This document shows positions 51,290-60,424 of a stretch of DNA of 64,000 nt, one piece after another. The notes beneath the pieces were generated by a model that worked only from the letters and a program-made list of their open reading frames with translations, was not told the origin of the DNA and did no database searches. Both the position numbers and the translations under genes were made by a program. Source of the stretch: Methanoculleus chikugoensis (lineage in GTDB: Archaea > Halobacteriota > Methanomicrobia > Methanomicrobiales > Methanoculleaceae); contig NZ_AP019781.1 of NCBI RefSeq assembly GCF_019669965.1, positions 1,116,001 to 1,180,000 of the forward strand, written 5' to 3'. Position 1 is the stretch's first letter; each line of letters opens with the position of its first letter.

Positions 51290-51778
51290 CTATACTCTAT
51301 CGGGCCGCACCGCCTCAACACACTGCCGGACGAACTCTTCCGGCATCGAGGTGCGCCGTGCTGTCTCTTCGACTGAGAGTCCGCCCTTGAGGAACCTCTT
51401 CACCACGCTCTCCATGGGTTCGCCGACCTCGACGATGTGCATATCGGGGTCGTAGAGCCTGACGGCCCGCTGCCCCCAGGGCTGCTCTATCACCCCGTGG
51501 ACGTACCTCACCGAGTCCATCCTTTTGAGCCGTTCGAGAAAGGCGTCCAGGTCGTCCTCTTCAAAGTAGAGTTCGGCGTTCTTCGAGCCCCGGACGATAT
51601 CGTCTTCGTCGACGCCGATCAGATCGGCAAAATGCGACCGGAGGTGGATCGCAAAACCGCCCTCGAACGATACGTTCTCACCGAGATCGTAGCCGACCTT
51701 CTGGCCGAGCACCTCTTCGTAGAACGTCCTGGAGATCCCGATGTTGCGAACGACAATAAGCGGGCATACGAATCGCAT
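51290..51778 (-). CDS. VOC (glyoxalase/bleomycin-resistance) family protein
   Basis: 162 residues. VOC domain from the start (LIVVRNIGISRTFYEEVLGQKVGYDLGENVSFEGGFAIHLRSHF ... EQPWGQRAVRLYDPDMHIVEVGE), ending with the metal-ligand Glu position. A C-terminal extra segment, FLKGGLSVEETARRTSMPEEFVRQCVE, looks like a helix-turn-helix of the sigma-like kind, so the protein may combine ligand binding and DNA binding. That is speculative. Confidence 0.85.
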   Translation of the reverse strand: MRFVCPLIVVRNIGISRTFYEEVLGQKVGYDLGENVSFEGGFAIHLRSHFADLIGVDEDDIVRGSKNAELYFEEDDLDAFLERLKRMDSVRYVHGVIEQPWGQRAVRLYDPDMHIVEVGEPMESVVKRFLKGGLSVEETARRTSMPEEFVRQCVEAVRPDRV

Positions 51779-52088
51779 ACAAGTTTCGTAAGGATCTCCG
51801 ACAGTTCAGTCTTCCGATCGGCGGTTCGTCCGCTGCATGAACGTTCTCCGGTGAAATGCTCCGGATACCTGGAGAAGAGAGGTTATTACGGCTGGCCCGG
51901 CGGCGCAAAGAGATGACAGGGGAATCTCCCCCCGCCACCGGGTATTGCCAGACACACCTTCTGCGCCCCGGCACGAGCGCATTCAGGCTTTTATGGAACT
52001 CAAGACGGTCGACCACACACCCGACCGAACGGTCGGGCACCGGCAGGCTCAGGGGTGTTACCCCCTCACCGCCTGCCATAACACGAGA
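51779..52088. other. Intergenic region between fdhB and the VOC gene
   Basis: About 310 bases; the fdhB transcript ends here and the VOC promoter lies to its left end. GACCGAACGGTCGGGC at about 52022-52037 forms a small palindrome (CCGACCGTTCGGTC-type) that may be the fdh terminator hairpin. No gene seen. Confidence 0.45.
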
Positions 52089-53327
52089 TTATTTGAACAC
52101 GTCGAAGATCTGGTCGCTGCCGGTTGCGGAGAGCCGCTGGCGTTCCGCCTGCTCCTCAACGAGCGCAAGGACCGGGAGCTCCAGGTCCACACCCGGGGTG
52201 TGGCCGAACATCTTCTCCATGTCCGTCTGCAGGGCGTGCATATAGAGCGAGTTCGCGATCTCCATCGGGCAGTTCTCCTCGCACTGGCCGCAGTTGACAC
52301 AGGAGTCCGATACGTGGGCGTAGCGGATCAGGTGGAACATGAACGGCACGGGGAGCACACCCGGCGCCACCAGGTAGGGCTTCTTCGTGCTGCACTCGAC
52401 GCAGTAGCAGATCGGGCAGTTCTCGATGCAGGCGTAGCACTTGGTGCACCGGCTCGAGTCCTCCATGATCTTCTGGAGACGCTCCTTCCCTTCGCCGAGG
52501 CTCTCGAAGTAGCGCGCCCGCCACTTGTCGCCGAGTTTCAGCATCGAGTTCTCGACCTTGCCGCGGATCTCGATACCCTTCGGGTTCGCGGGCTCCGTGG
52601 CGACGGCTCCGGCCTTCACGGCCGCGTCGAGGAGGTTTGCACCTTTCTCGGAGCAGACCTCGACGAAGGTTGCCTTGCCGGCCTTATCCCCGATGACGCC
52701 CCAGTTACCGCAGGCGAGGTCCGCCTGGCGGGGGATCTTCATCTTGCACCGGCGGCAGTTGCCGCGGCGGCCGAAGCCCGCATCCTCGAGTTCGTCCATC
52801 GAGATGCCCTTGTGCTGGCCGTCCTTCGTGACGATGATGAACTGGCCCTTGTCGATCTCTTCCTTGACGACGTCGTTCGGGTCGACCCCGAACTTCTCGG
52901 TGATCATCTTCCGGGCGGTCACCGGGCTGACCGAACCGCCGCAGTTGACGCCGATCAGGAGGAGGTTGTCCAGGTTGACCTGGTTGCGCTTCGCGAGCTC
53001 GTAGATGCCCATTGCGTCGCAGCCCTTCACCGTCACGGCAAGGCGCATATCCTCGGCGCCCCCGAGGTACTTCTTGATCAGTTTCGCGAGCAGGACCGTC
53101 CCGCAGTGGAGCGAGCCTGCCGTCTGTGCGATCTCGGCCGGGTCGGTGATGATCGTGGGAACCGCATCGTAGAGGTCCACGCCCTTCTTCACCGCCAGCA
53201 CGGCGTCGACGATCTTGTTCTCCAGGGCGTACTTGAGAAGCCCGGTCACCGCGCCGCCGCACTCCGCCACTTTGGCGATGTCGGGGCTCGTCGTCCAGGC
53301 GTATACCATATCTCCCTTCGCTACCAT
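52089..53327 (-). CDS. fdhB: Formate dehydrogenase beta subunit, F420-reducing type
   Basis: Transfers electrons from the FdhA molybdopterin site to F420. 412 residues. FrhB-like N-terminal domain (YAWTTSPDIAKVAECGGAVTGLLKYALENK...SLHCGTVLLAK) holds FAD and F420; the C-terminal part adds two 4Fe-4S motifs CTKCYACIENCPICYC and CVNCGQCEENCP. It starts one base after the fdhA stop, so the pair is coupled. In methanogens this enzyme can also feed heterodisulfide reductase. Confidence 0.95.
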   Translation of the reverse strand: MVAKGDMVYAWTTSPDIAKVAECGGAVTGLLKYALENKIVDAVLAVKKGVDLYDAVPTIITDPAEIAQTAGSLHCGTVLLAKLIKKYLGGAEDMRLAVTVKGCDAMGIYELAKRNQVNLDNLLLIGVNCGGSVSPVTARKMITEKFGVDPNDVVKEEIDKGQFIIVTKDGQHKGISMDELEDAGFGRRGNCRRCKMKIPRQADLACGNWGVIGDKAGKATFVEVCSEKGANLLDAAVKAGAVATEPANPKGIEIRGKVENSMLKLGDKWRARYFESLGEGKERLQKIMEDSSRCTKCYACIENCPICYCVECSTKKPYLVAPGVLPVPFMFHLIRYAHVSDSCVNCGQCEENCPMEIANSLYMHALQTDMEKMFGHTPGVDLELPVLALVEEQAERQRLSATGSDQIFDVFK

Positions 53328-55397
53328 TTACTGCACCCCCGTGATCTTCTCGACGGCAACCGCACTGTGTTTCAACTCCGGCATCTTGGAGAGCGGGTCC
53401 AGCACATTGTTCGTAAGCAGGTTCACAGACCCCTTCCCGCCGAAGTGCATCGCCATCATCAGCACGCCGGGCGCGACCTCGTCGGTCACTCTGGCAAGGG
53501 CCTCCGCCTCACCGCGTCTGCTCCGAAGCCGGATCATCTCTCCGTTCTGGATCTTCAGCCGCGCGGCATCCTCTTCGTTGATCTGCACGTAGGCTTCCGG
53601 CACCTCCTGATGGAGGATCTTCGCCCGGCCGGTCTGGGTCCGGGTGTGGTAGTGGAAGATCAGACGTCCGGTCATCAGGGTGAACGGATACTCGGCGTCG
53701 GCGACCTCCGCGGGCGGCCGGTACTCGAGCCCGAAGAAGGTGCCGAGACCGTCGGCCGCGGAGAACTTCTCGCGGTGCAGGATCGGGGTTCCCGGGTGCT
53801 CCTCGGTGGGGCAGGGCCAGTGCACGGACTCCGGCTTCTCCATCCTCGCGTAGGAGATGCCGGCCATCGACGGGGTGACCCGCCGCATGTCGTCCCAGAT
53901 ATCCTCCGGAGAGTTGAAGTCGAATCCATTGAGGCCGAGCTTGTGGGCCAGGTCGACGAAGATCTGCCAGTCCTCCTTCGAATCGCCGGGGGTCTCGACG
54001 GCCTTCCTGATACGGTTGACACGCCGCTCGGCGCTGGTGAACGTCCCGTCCTTCTCGGCGAAGGATGCACCGGGGAGGATCACGTCTGCGTACTGGGCGG
54101 TCTCGGTCATGAAGAGGTCCTGCACGACCAGGAAGTCCAGTTTCTCAAGCGACTTCATTACGTGGTTCGCGTTGGGGTAGGAGACGACCGGGTTTAACGC
54201 GAAGATGTACATCGCCTTGATCGGGTCGCCGCACTGGTTGATCTGCTCCGTCAGGGTCACGCCGTACTCGCTTGAAAGCCCGGTGACGCCCCAGAGTTCC
54301 TCCATCCGCTTCCGGGCGACGGGGTCTTCGCACTTCTGGTAGCCGGAGAAGACGTTCGGGTAGGCACCCATGTCGCAGGCGCCCTGGACGTTGTTCTGGC
54401 CACGGAGCGGGTTGACGCCGACACCGGGTCTCCCGATGTTGCCGGTGAGCATTGCGAGGTTTCCGAGCGACCGGACGTTGTCGGTACCGGTCGAGAGTTC
54501 CGTGATGCCGAGGCAGTAGATGATCACCGCGTTGTTCGCGTTGGCGTACATCCGGGCGATCTCCTTGACCCGCTCGGTCGGAACGCCGGTGATCGACTCG
54601 ACATCCGCGTACTTCTCCACGACCTTCCTCATATCCTCGAATCCCTTCGTCCGCTTCTCGATGAACTCCTTGTCGTGGAGGTTCTCCTTGATGATCCAGT
54701 ACATGATCGAGTTGATCAGGGCAATGTTCGTCGAGGGGTTGTAGCGGACGTAGTGGTCGGCCAGGCGCGCCGTGGGCGTGTAGCGCGGGTCGCAGACGAT
54801 GAGCGTCTTGCCCGCCTTCTTTGCCTGGAGGATCCGGCGGCCGGCGAGCGGGTGTGCCTCAACCGAGTTTGCCCCGATCATGAAGATGAGGTCCGTGTTC
54901 GCGAGGTCTTCGAAGGGGTTCGTCGCGGCACCGGAGCCGAACGAGAGCGAGAGACCCGCGACGGACGGTCCGTGGCAGATACGTGCGCAGTTGTCGATGT
55001 TGTTGGTCTTAAAGGCCACCCGCGCGAGTTTCTGCAAGGCGTAGCACTCCTCGTTCGGCGTCCGGCACGAGACCTGGAAGCCGAGGGACTTCGGTCCGAA
55101 CTTCTCGTAGGTCTCCTTGAACTTCGAGGCGATGAGGTCGTATGCCTCGTCCCAGGACGCTTCTTCGAACTTGCCGTTCTTCTTGATGAGGGGCTTCGTC
55201 AGCCGGTCGGGGCTCTGCACGAACTCCCAGCAGGTCATTCCCTTGGGGCAGAGTTTGCCCTCGTTGATCGGGGTCCTCTTGTAGGGTTCGACCCCCACGA
55301 GTTTGCCATCGTTCACCACAAGGTTGAGTCCGCACCCTACGCCGCAGTAGGGGCAGGTTGTGGGAACGTAACGTAATTTACCATTAATGTCAGCCAT
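53328..55397 (-). CDS. fdhA: Formate dehydrogenase alpha subunit
   Basis: Molybdopterin (Mo or W) catalytic subunit, 689 residues. N-terminal 4Fe-4S motif CPYCGVGCGLNL (Cys15, 18, 22) with Cys50 in KLCPKG. The metal ligand is Cys141 in NCARICHGPS, so this is the cysteine, not the selenocysteine, form. ATG 55397 has GGGAG in front; an in-frame ATG at 55439 follows a hairpin and is the alternative start. First gene of fdhAB. Confidence 0.96.
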   Translation of the reverse strand: MADINGKLRYVPTTCPYCGVGCGLNLVVNDGKLVGVEPYKRTPINEGKLCPKGMTCWEFVQSPDRLTKPLIKKNGKFEEASWDEAYDLIASKFKETYEKFGPKSLGFQVSCRTPNEECYALQKLARVAFKTNNIDNCARICHGPSVAGLSLSFGSGAATNPFEDLANTDLIFMIGANSVEAHPLAGRRILQAKKAGKTLIVCDPRYTPTARLADHYVRYNPSTNIALINSIMYWIIKENLHDKEFIEKRTKGFEDMRKVVEKYADVESITGVPTERVKEIARMYANANNAVIIYCLGITELSTGTDNVRSLGNLAMLTGNIGRPGVGVNPLRGQNNVQGACDMGAYPNVFSGYQKCEDPVARKRMEELWGVTGLSSEYGVTLTEQINQCGDPIKAMYIFALNPVVSYPNANHVMKSLEKLDFLVVQDLFMTETAQYADVILPGASFAEKDGTFTSAERRVNRIRKAVETPGDSKEDWQIFVDLAHKLGLNGFDFNSPEDIWDDMRRVTPSMAGISYARMEKPESVHWPCPTEEHPGTPILHREKFSAADGLGTFFGLEYRPPAEVADAEYPFTLMTGRLIFHYHTRTQTGRAKILHQEVPEAYVQINEEDAARLKIQNGEMIRLRSRRGEAEALARVTDEVAPGVLMMAMHFGGKGSVNLLTNNVLDPLSKMPELKHSAVAVEKITGVQ

Positions 55398-55439
55398 GTG
55401 AATTCTCCCGATAGTTGCATTCAACGTCGGTTTTGCCAT

Positions 55440-55500
55440 GCATGTCCGGCTAGAACGGACATGTTAACAGTGGCTTTACTCTACTAAGTAGTATATAAAT
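55440..55500 (-). promoter_or_regulatory. fdhAB promoter with leader hairpin
   Basis: Read leftward, ATTTATATAC (55491-55500) is a strong TATA box. It abuts the palindrome CTACT-A-AGTAG (55481-55491). In the leader, CATGTCCG (55441-55448) and CGGACATG (55456-55463) form a perfect 8-bp stem with a 7-base loop. Both are candidate control sites. Confidence 0.6.
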
Positions 55501-55719
55501 TTAAACTTACTCTTTTAACCTTAGCCGACTTTTCACACTATATAGTTGATCGACTCCCAGACCCAATCTCCGGCACCGGGGGTATCAACCACGATATCGA
55601 TTATTATGTGATTCGGTGGCGCTTCATCGGCGATACGCCGCAACAACCCGTTTTGGGTAAATTAAACTCAATTTACAGATCCAAAATGTTTACAACCTAC
55701 CTTGACCATATACATCTCC

Positions 55720-56361
55720 GTGCAACCGAGACTGAATCATACATGGGAAGATATCGAGGCCCGGCTCGAGTCCAAAGGCTCCCCTCCGGAATTAATCGAT
55801 AATTTCCACAGATGCATCGATTTTCACACCTTTGCGGCCCCCGGACTCCTGGTCGGGGTCTATATGGTGGACTATGCTCTGGAACTCCTGGAATCTCCCC
55901 GGGGCAAGAAGATCTATGCCGTCTGTGAGACCACGAAGTGCCTGCCCGACGCCCTGCAGGTGATCGCCCACTGTACGACCGGCAACCACCGTCTCCGGGT
56001 GCTCCCGATCGGGAAGTTCGCCCTCACCGTGAACGGGCCGGCCGACGCCCCGTATGTGAACGGGACCCGGGTCTTCGTCGATGGTGCTAAGATCGAGCGG
56101 TATCCGACGTTCGCTCTCTGGTACACCAAGGATCCGCTCTTCGATCCGAGAACCCGGGGTATCGATCTGATCGACGAGGTCATCGATGCCGGGCGAGATT
56201 TCCTCTCCTGTGAGCGGGTGCGGGTGAAAGTGCCCCAGAAATGGCCGTGGAAGTCCGCGATCTGTTCCATCTGCGGCGAGATGGTTCCCGACAACCTGCT
56301 CGTCGACGGTGCCTGCTCCGACTGCCGGTCACAGTCCTATTACGAGAAGGTAGCGTACTGA
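55720..56361 (+). CDS. FmdE-family protein
   Basis: About 213 residues. The FmdE domain is recognisable (FHRCIDFHTFAAPGLLVGVYMVDYALELL...KIYAVCETTKCLPDALQVIAHCTTGNHRLRVLPIGKFALTV), although the canonical HGHxCPG cysteine is an alanine here. A C-terminal zinc ribbon, CSICGEMVPDNLLVDGACSDC, follows. FmdE proteins are linked to molybdenum-enzyme operons; activity unknown. The start is uncertain: GTG 55720 or TTG 55702, no ribosome binding site; no ATG fits. Confidence 0.85.
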   Translation: MQPRLNHTWEDIEARLESKGSPPELIDNFHRCIDFHTFAAPGLLVGVYMVDYALELLESPRGKKIYAVCETTKCLPDALQVIAHCTTGNHRLRVLPIGKFALTVNGPADAPYVNGTRVFVDGAKIERYPTFALWYTKDPLFDPRTRGIDLIDEVIDAGRDFLSCERVRVKVPQKWPWKSAICSICGEMVPDNLLVDGACSDCRSQSYYEKVAY

Positions 56362-56419
56362 GGAGCCCCTCCTCCCCCCGCGGGGAGGCATTACATCCTA
56401 TCGAGATAGAAGACACTGC

Positions 56420-57244
56420 ATGGAACTCTCTCCGATCGGACTCGTGCGTTCCAGTATCCGCTCAAGGAGCGATATGCCGGTCCAGGGCGTCGACGCCGAG
56501 ATCGAGATCTATTCCCGGTACGCCGGGGGGCTCTCCGGTATCGAGGAGAACTCGCACCTGATCCTCGTCTGCTGGCTGCACGAGGCCGGCCGGGACGTCC
56601 TGAGAGCGGTTCCCCGGAAGGTCTCGAGCGATCTGCCGGAGAAAGGTGTCTTCTCTCTCCGCTCTCCGGCGCGGCCGAACCCCCTCTCCGTCTCGGTGGT
56701 CCGGCTGCGCGGCATACGGGACGACCGGTTTCTTCTGCTCGCGAACGTCGACGTGATCGACGAAACACCGGTGATCGATATCAAACCCTACCAGACGGGA
56801 TGGGACTGCGTCTTCTCCGCGACCGGCCACGACCGGACGGAGAAGATCCGGAAGATGGGGCCCGGCGAGTACCGGGCGGGTCTTATCCGTGAGGCGGTGA
56901 ACTATCACGGGGAACTCTGCCCCGGGGTGGCGGTCGGGGTGCGGCTCGCGGAGGCGGCGATGCGCATCTTCGGGCGCGACCTCGCGTCCCCCGAGGTCTC
57001 GGTCGCGCCCGGCCCCGACCCCTGCATCGCCGACACGCTCATCGGGATCACCGGCGCGAGCCTCGGGAACCGCCGGCTGGGGTGTTCGGGAGGAGACCGG
57101 TACGTTCTCTCCTGCCCCGGGAAGGAGGCGGTCTTCCTCCTCCGGGACGTGCCGGAGAGCGTCGATGCGATCCTTGCGGCCGACGAGGCGTCGCTCTTCG
57201 ACTGCACCGTTCGTTCCCGGCCGCAGAAAGTAGAGAAACAATGA
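56420..57244 (+). CDS. Fusion of TrmO-like tRNA methyltransferase and FmdE domains
   Basis: 274 residues. Residues 1 to about 145 match TrmO/YaeB, which methylates N6-threonylcarbamoyladenosine at tRNA position 37 (PIGLVRSSIRS; SHLILVCWLHEA; GVFSLRSPARPNPLSVSVVRL; DVIDETPVIDIKPY). Residues about 160-260 form an FmdE domain with the intact YHGELCPGVAVGVRLAEAAM metal motif and CSGGDR. The two are joined in one frame. It lies between the FmdE gene and moeA, 12 bases before the latter, so the three are likely an operon. A link to molybdenum metabolism is inferred from that context. Confidence 0.87.
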   Translation: MELSPIGLVRSSIRSRSDMPVQGVDAEIEIYSRYAGGLSGIEENSHLILVCWLHEAGRDVLRAVPRKVSSDLPEKGVFSLRSPARPNPLSVSVVRLRGIRDDRFLLLANVDVIDETPVIDIKPYQTGWDCVFSATGHDRTEKIRKMGPGEYRAGLIREAVNYHGELCPGVAVGVRLAEAAMRIFGRDLASPEVSVAPGPDPCIADTLIGITGASLGNRRLGCSGGDRYVLSCPGKEAVFLLRDVPESVDAILAADEASLFDCTVRSRPQKVEKQ

Positions 57245-57256
57245 TCCAGGACGAAT

Positions 57257-59056
57257 ATGTCACGCAGATACCTGAACCTTACTCCGCTCTCGGAGGCGCT
57301 CGCGATGCTGCGGCGGGAGTTTTCCTCGCCGGGCCGCGCCGAGACCGTGCCGCTCGCAGAGGCTGTCGGCAGGGTGACGGCCGAACCCCTGTATGCGGGG
57401 TATTCCGTTCCCATGGCCGATATCGCGAAGTTCGACGGGTACGCGGTGAAGAGCGGCGAGACCCGTGGAGCGCAGGACCAGCGGCCGCTGCCCCTTGCCG
57501 GGTATGCCCGCGTCAACACCGGCGAGGTGCTCCCGCGACCGTTCGACGCCGTCGTCATGATCGAGGATACCTGGGACGAGGGCGGCATACCCCGGATCCG
57601 GAAGTCCGCCGCACCCGGGCAGAACATCCGCCGTACCGGTGAGGATGTCCGGGCGGGGGAACTCGTCCTCCCGAAGGGCCACCGGGTCAGGCCGTTCGAT
57701 ATCGGTGCGCTCGCGACCTACGGGATAACCCGGCTCGCCGTCCGGTCGGTCCGGGTCGGGATCGTCCCGACGGGGAGCGACCTCGTGCCGCTCGGTACGG
57801 CGCCGGGGCCCGGCCAGACGATCGAGACGAACACCCTCATGGCGGAGGCCTACCTCACCGGGATTGGGGCGACCTGCCGCCGGTACGGGATCGTTCCCGA
57901 CGAACCCGGCCTGATCCGTGAGGCGGTGGAGACGGCGGTCGCCGAGAACGATCTCGTCATCCTCTCGGCGGGTTCGTCGGCCGGCACCCGCGACTTCTCC
58001 CGTGACGTCGTCGAGGAGCTCGGGGAGATCGTCTTCCACGGGATCGCGGTCCGGCCGGGAAAACCGGTGCTGCTCGCGAACGTCGGCGGCAAGCCGGTTC
58101 TCGGGATGCCGGGGTATCCCGTCGCCGCCCAGACGGTTCTCCGCGAGGTTGCGGGGAGCCTTCTCGCGTGGTGGGGGCTTGAGCCGCTCCCGTTCGGGGA
58201 GCTGGATGTCCGGCTGGCGCGACGGCAGGCATCCGATCTCGGGTTCGACGAGTTCGTCCCGGTCTCGGTCGGGCGGGTCGACGGCACCTGCTGGGCGACA
58301 CCCCATCCCCGGGGCGGCGGCATCCAGATGGCGGTCGTCCGGGCGAACGGCTACCTCCATATCCCGGCCGCTCGCGAGGGGATCGAGGCGGGCGAGGAGG
58401 TGCGTGTCCGGCTCACCGTCCCGCCCGCTTCCCTCGCCCGGACGCTCGTCTGCGTCGGGAGGCGCGACCCCGTCCTCGGCGAACTGGGCAACCTTCTCGC
58501 GGAGGCCGGCTACCATCTCCACTGCTGCAACGCATCGACGGTTGGAGCGGTGCTTGCCCTGCGGGCGAAGACCTGCCATGCGGCTACGGTTGCTCTCCCT
58601 GAGACCGCATCGGCATGGAGCGATCAGGTGCTCCGGTACCTGCCCGACACGCGCCTCCTCAGGGTGCCGGTGGCCCGGACGGAGTTCGGGGTTGCGTCGG
58701 CCGATCCTCCCGACGCCGGGAGCCTTGCATCGCTCCGGGTAGCGAACCGCCCGAAGAGCGCGGCGGCGCAGTTCCTCCTCGATGCGTGGCTTGACCGGGA
58801 GGGTATCGATGCCTCCCCATCCGGCGAACCCGGGGACATCCGGGTCTGTTCGGCCCTTGAAGCGCGGGAGGCGGGGCTCCGGTTCACGTCGATCGGCTAC
58901 GAGTCGTGCGACCTGGTGATACGAGAGGAACTTGCCGCGGGCGAGGGCGTCGCCGCCCTCGTCGAGGCCGCACGCTCGCCGGGGTTCCGCGCGTACCTCC
59001 GGTCGATCGGGAGAGACCCGGGAGACGGGGACGCGCCCGGCGTCTTTTCGGTCTGA
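57257..59056 (+). CDS. moeA: Molybdopterin biosynthesis MoeA-like protein with C-terminal substrate-binding domain
   Basis: 599 residues. MoeA part (about 1-405): FDGYAVKSGETRGA, GEVLPRPFDAVVMIEDTW, RVGIVPTGSDLVPLG, LSAGSSAGTRDFSRDVV and PGKPVLLANVGGKPVLGMPGYPVAA, as in MoeA enzymes inserting Mo or W into molybdopterin. The C-terminal ~190 residues resemble the PBP/LysR-substrate-binding-like domain found in many archaeal MoeA paralogues, perhaps binding molybdate or tungstate. It belongs to the formate/molybdenum island. Confidence 0.93.
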   Translation: MSRRYLNLTPLSEALAMLRREFSSPGRAETVPLAEAVGRVTAEPLYAGYSVPMADIAKFDGYAVKSGETRGAQDQRPLPLAGYARVNTGEVLPRPFDAVVMIEDTWDEGGIPRIRKSAAPGQNIRRTGEDVRAGELVLPKGHRVRPFDIGALATYGITRLAVRSVRVGIVPTGSDLVPLGTAPGPGQTIETNTLMAEAYLTGIGATCRRYGIVPDEPGLIREAVETAVAENDLVILSAGSSAGTRDFSRDVVEELGEIVFHGIAVRPGKPVLLANVGGKPVLGMPGYPVAAQTVLREVAGSLLAWWGLEPLPFGELDVRLARRQASDLGFDEFVPVSVGRVDGTCWATPHPRGGGIQMAVVRANGYLHIPAAREGIEAGEEVRVRLTVPPASLARTLVCVGRRDPVLGELGNLLAEAGYHLHCCNASTVGAVLALRAKTCHAATVALPETASAWSDQVLRYLPDTRLLRVPVARTEFGVASADPPDAGSLASLRVANRPKSAAAQFLLDAWLDREGIDASPSGEPGDIRVCSALEAREAGLRFTSIGYESCDLVIREELAAGEGVAALVEAARSPGFRAYLRSIGRDPGDGDAPGVFSV

Positions 59057-59107
59057 ACCGCCGCACCTGCTCGAAACGAATAACTCTTTTTGACATGACC
59101 ACTCCTC

Positions 59108-59506
59108 ATGCGAGTCAGCGAGCAGACACGGGAGCAGATCATGGCGGTGCTCCGGCGGATGACGGATGCCATGGGCAGGAAGGATATCGAGACCCTGGTA
59201 GCGCTCGCCGACCCTGACTTCCGGGCTTTCGGCACAGGTGCCGCTGAGAAGGCGATCGGGAGGGAGGCTTATTGCCGACACCTCGAGCGCGGCTTTACGG
59301 AGGCGGAGACGGTCGCGCTCGACCTCTCCGACGTTCTCATCGGCGCCGAGGGGACGGTCGCCTGGGTGATGGCCGATATGACCTGCCGGTTTGTCGTCGA
59401 TGGCATCCCCCGGACCCGGAACGGGCGGATGACGGCGGTGCTCCGGGGAACCGGCCACGCGTGGGTCTTTGCCCAGATGCACTACTCGCTTCCGGCAGAG
59501 GGCTAG
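59108..59506 (+). CDS. SnoaL/DUF4440-like (NTF2-fold) protein
   Basis: 132 residues. NTF2-like fold: MTDAMGRKDIETLVALADPDFRAFGTG...GREAYCRHLERGF and VAWVMADMTCRFVVDG...MTAVLRGTGHAWVFAQMHYSLP, as in SnoaL-like and calcium/calmodulin-kinase association domains. Function unknown. TATA-like ATAACTCTTTTTG at about 59082-59094 precedes ATG 59108. Possibly expressed separately from moeA, which ends 51 bases upstream. Confidence 0.83.
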   Translation: MRVSEQTREQIMAVLRRMTDAMGRKDIETLVALADPDFRAFGTGAAEKAIGREAYCRHLERGFTEAETVALDLSDVLIGAEGTVAWVMADMTCRFVVDGIPRTRNGRMTAVLRGTGHAWVFAQMHYSLPAEG

Positions 59507-59572
59507 AAGGGCGGTCGTATCCTACAAACTAACTCTTTTAAGCCTGCAAAAAAGTGTCCTGATGGACTCTTC

Positions 59573-60424
59573 TCAGCCTTCCGTAGTAAAGAAGAGAATC
59601 GCCCTGCCGCTGCCGTCGATGACCGCGAGGGTGTCCCCGACGATCCGGTAGCCCGCCGCCGACCGGAGGAGGTCGAGGTAGGCCTTCTCCTGCTCCATGA
59701 CGCCGGCGGGCTCGGTAAAGGAGGCTTTCGTCGCGATGACCCGATCCACGCTAAGCCCCGTCTCGTTGACCCGGTAGGGGGCCGAGTAGGCGTTGCACCC
59801 TGCCGACCCCGAGAGCGTGCCGTCGCCGTCGAAGACCAGGGTGATATCGGTGCCGGGCACCGGCGATGCGACGGTGCTGCCGCTGCCGTTGGTGTAGCGG
59901 GCAAGGTGCCATTCGGTCGCAAGCAGCGGCGCGCTCTCGGGCTGCTCTGCCCGCGCAAAGGCGAGGAGTTCGCGGCCGGACGGCCCGGAGATCGTCAACC
60001 GGTTGTCCTCGACCCGGTAGGAGGCGGCCGCCACGAGGAGTTCCCGGTAGCGGTTCTCCTGCCGGACGAGTTCCTGCTCATTCGCGGGGTAGGCCGCGGT
60101 GGCGACGACCGGTTCCACTGCAATGGTGGAGCCGTTGATCCGGTAGGAGGCGGAATAGAGGTTGCACCCGGCGGACCCCGTGAGCGTTCCGCTCTCGCCG
60201 AAGGCGATGAGCGGCGCCTTCCCGTGCAGGGGCGCGACTACGGAACCGTTATCGGCGCGGAACTCGACCAGGTTCCATGCCGTCCCGCTAAGTGGTTCGG
60301 TGATGCGGTCGGTCTCGTCGGGGGACGTGTCCGCACCGCCGGTCCAGGCGACCGAGACGATGCACGCCGCCACGACGATCAGGAATGCCGTCTTTGCAAG
60401 TATGTTCTGTCCCTCTCGTCCCAT
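59573..60424 (-). CDS. META-domain protein, two repeats
   Basis: 283 residues with two META domains, residues about 45-160 and 165-283, each with the AGCN-x-Y core (LTGSAGCNLYSASY; LSGSAGCNAYSAPY). META domains are found in bacterial heat-shock lipoproteins such as HslJ. The N-terminal hydrophobic segment (TAFLIVVAACIVSVAWTGG) closely parallels the lipobox protein downstream, but the position of the lipobox cysteine is Trp (VAWTGG against VAGCTGG). So it is probably not lipidated; it may be secreted or membrane-anchored. Confidence 0.85.
   Translation of the reverse strand: MGREGQNILAKTAFLIVVAACIVSVAWTGGADTSPDETDRITEPLSGTAWNLVEFRADNGSVVAPLHGKAPLIAFGESGTLTGSAGCNLYSASYRINGSTIAVEPVVATAAYPANEQELVRQENRYRELLVAAASYRVEDNRLTISGPSGRELLAFARAEQPESAPLLATEWHLARYTNGSGSTVASPVPGTDITLVFDGDGTLSGSAGCNAYSAPYRVNETGLSVDRVIATKASFTEPAGVMEQEKAYLDLLRSAAGYRIVGDTLAVIDGSGRAILFFTTEG

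Noticed and set aside
54960-54985. Selenocysteine in FdhA
   Set aside because: The active-site codon is a cysteine codon (TGC on the coding strand) and no in-frame TGA is present.
55608-55802. Short plus-strand frame starting at ATG 55686 as the FmdE start
   Set aside because: It is in a different frame from the FmdE domain and ends after about 40 codons; no frameshift is needed because GTG 55720 or TTG 55702 opens the right frame.
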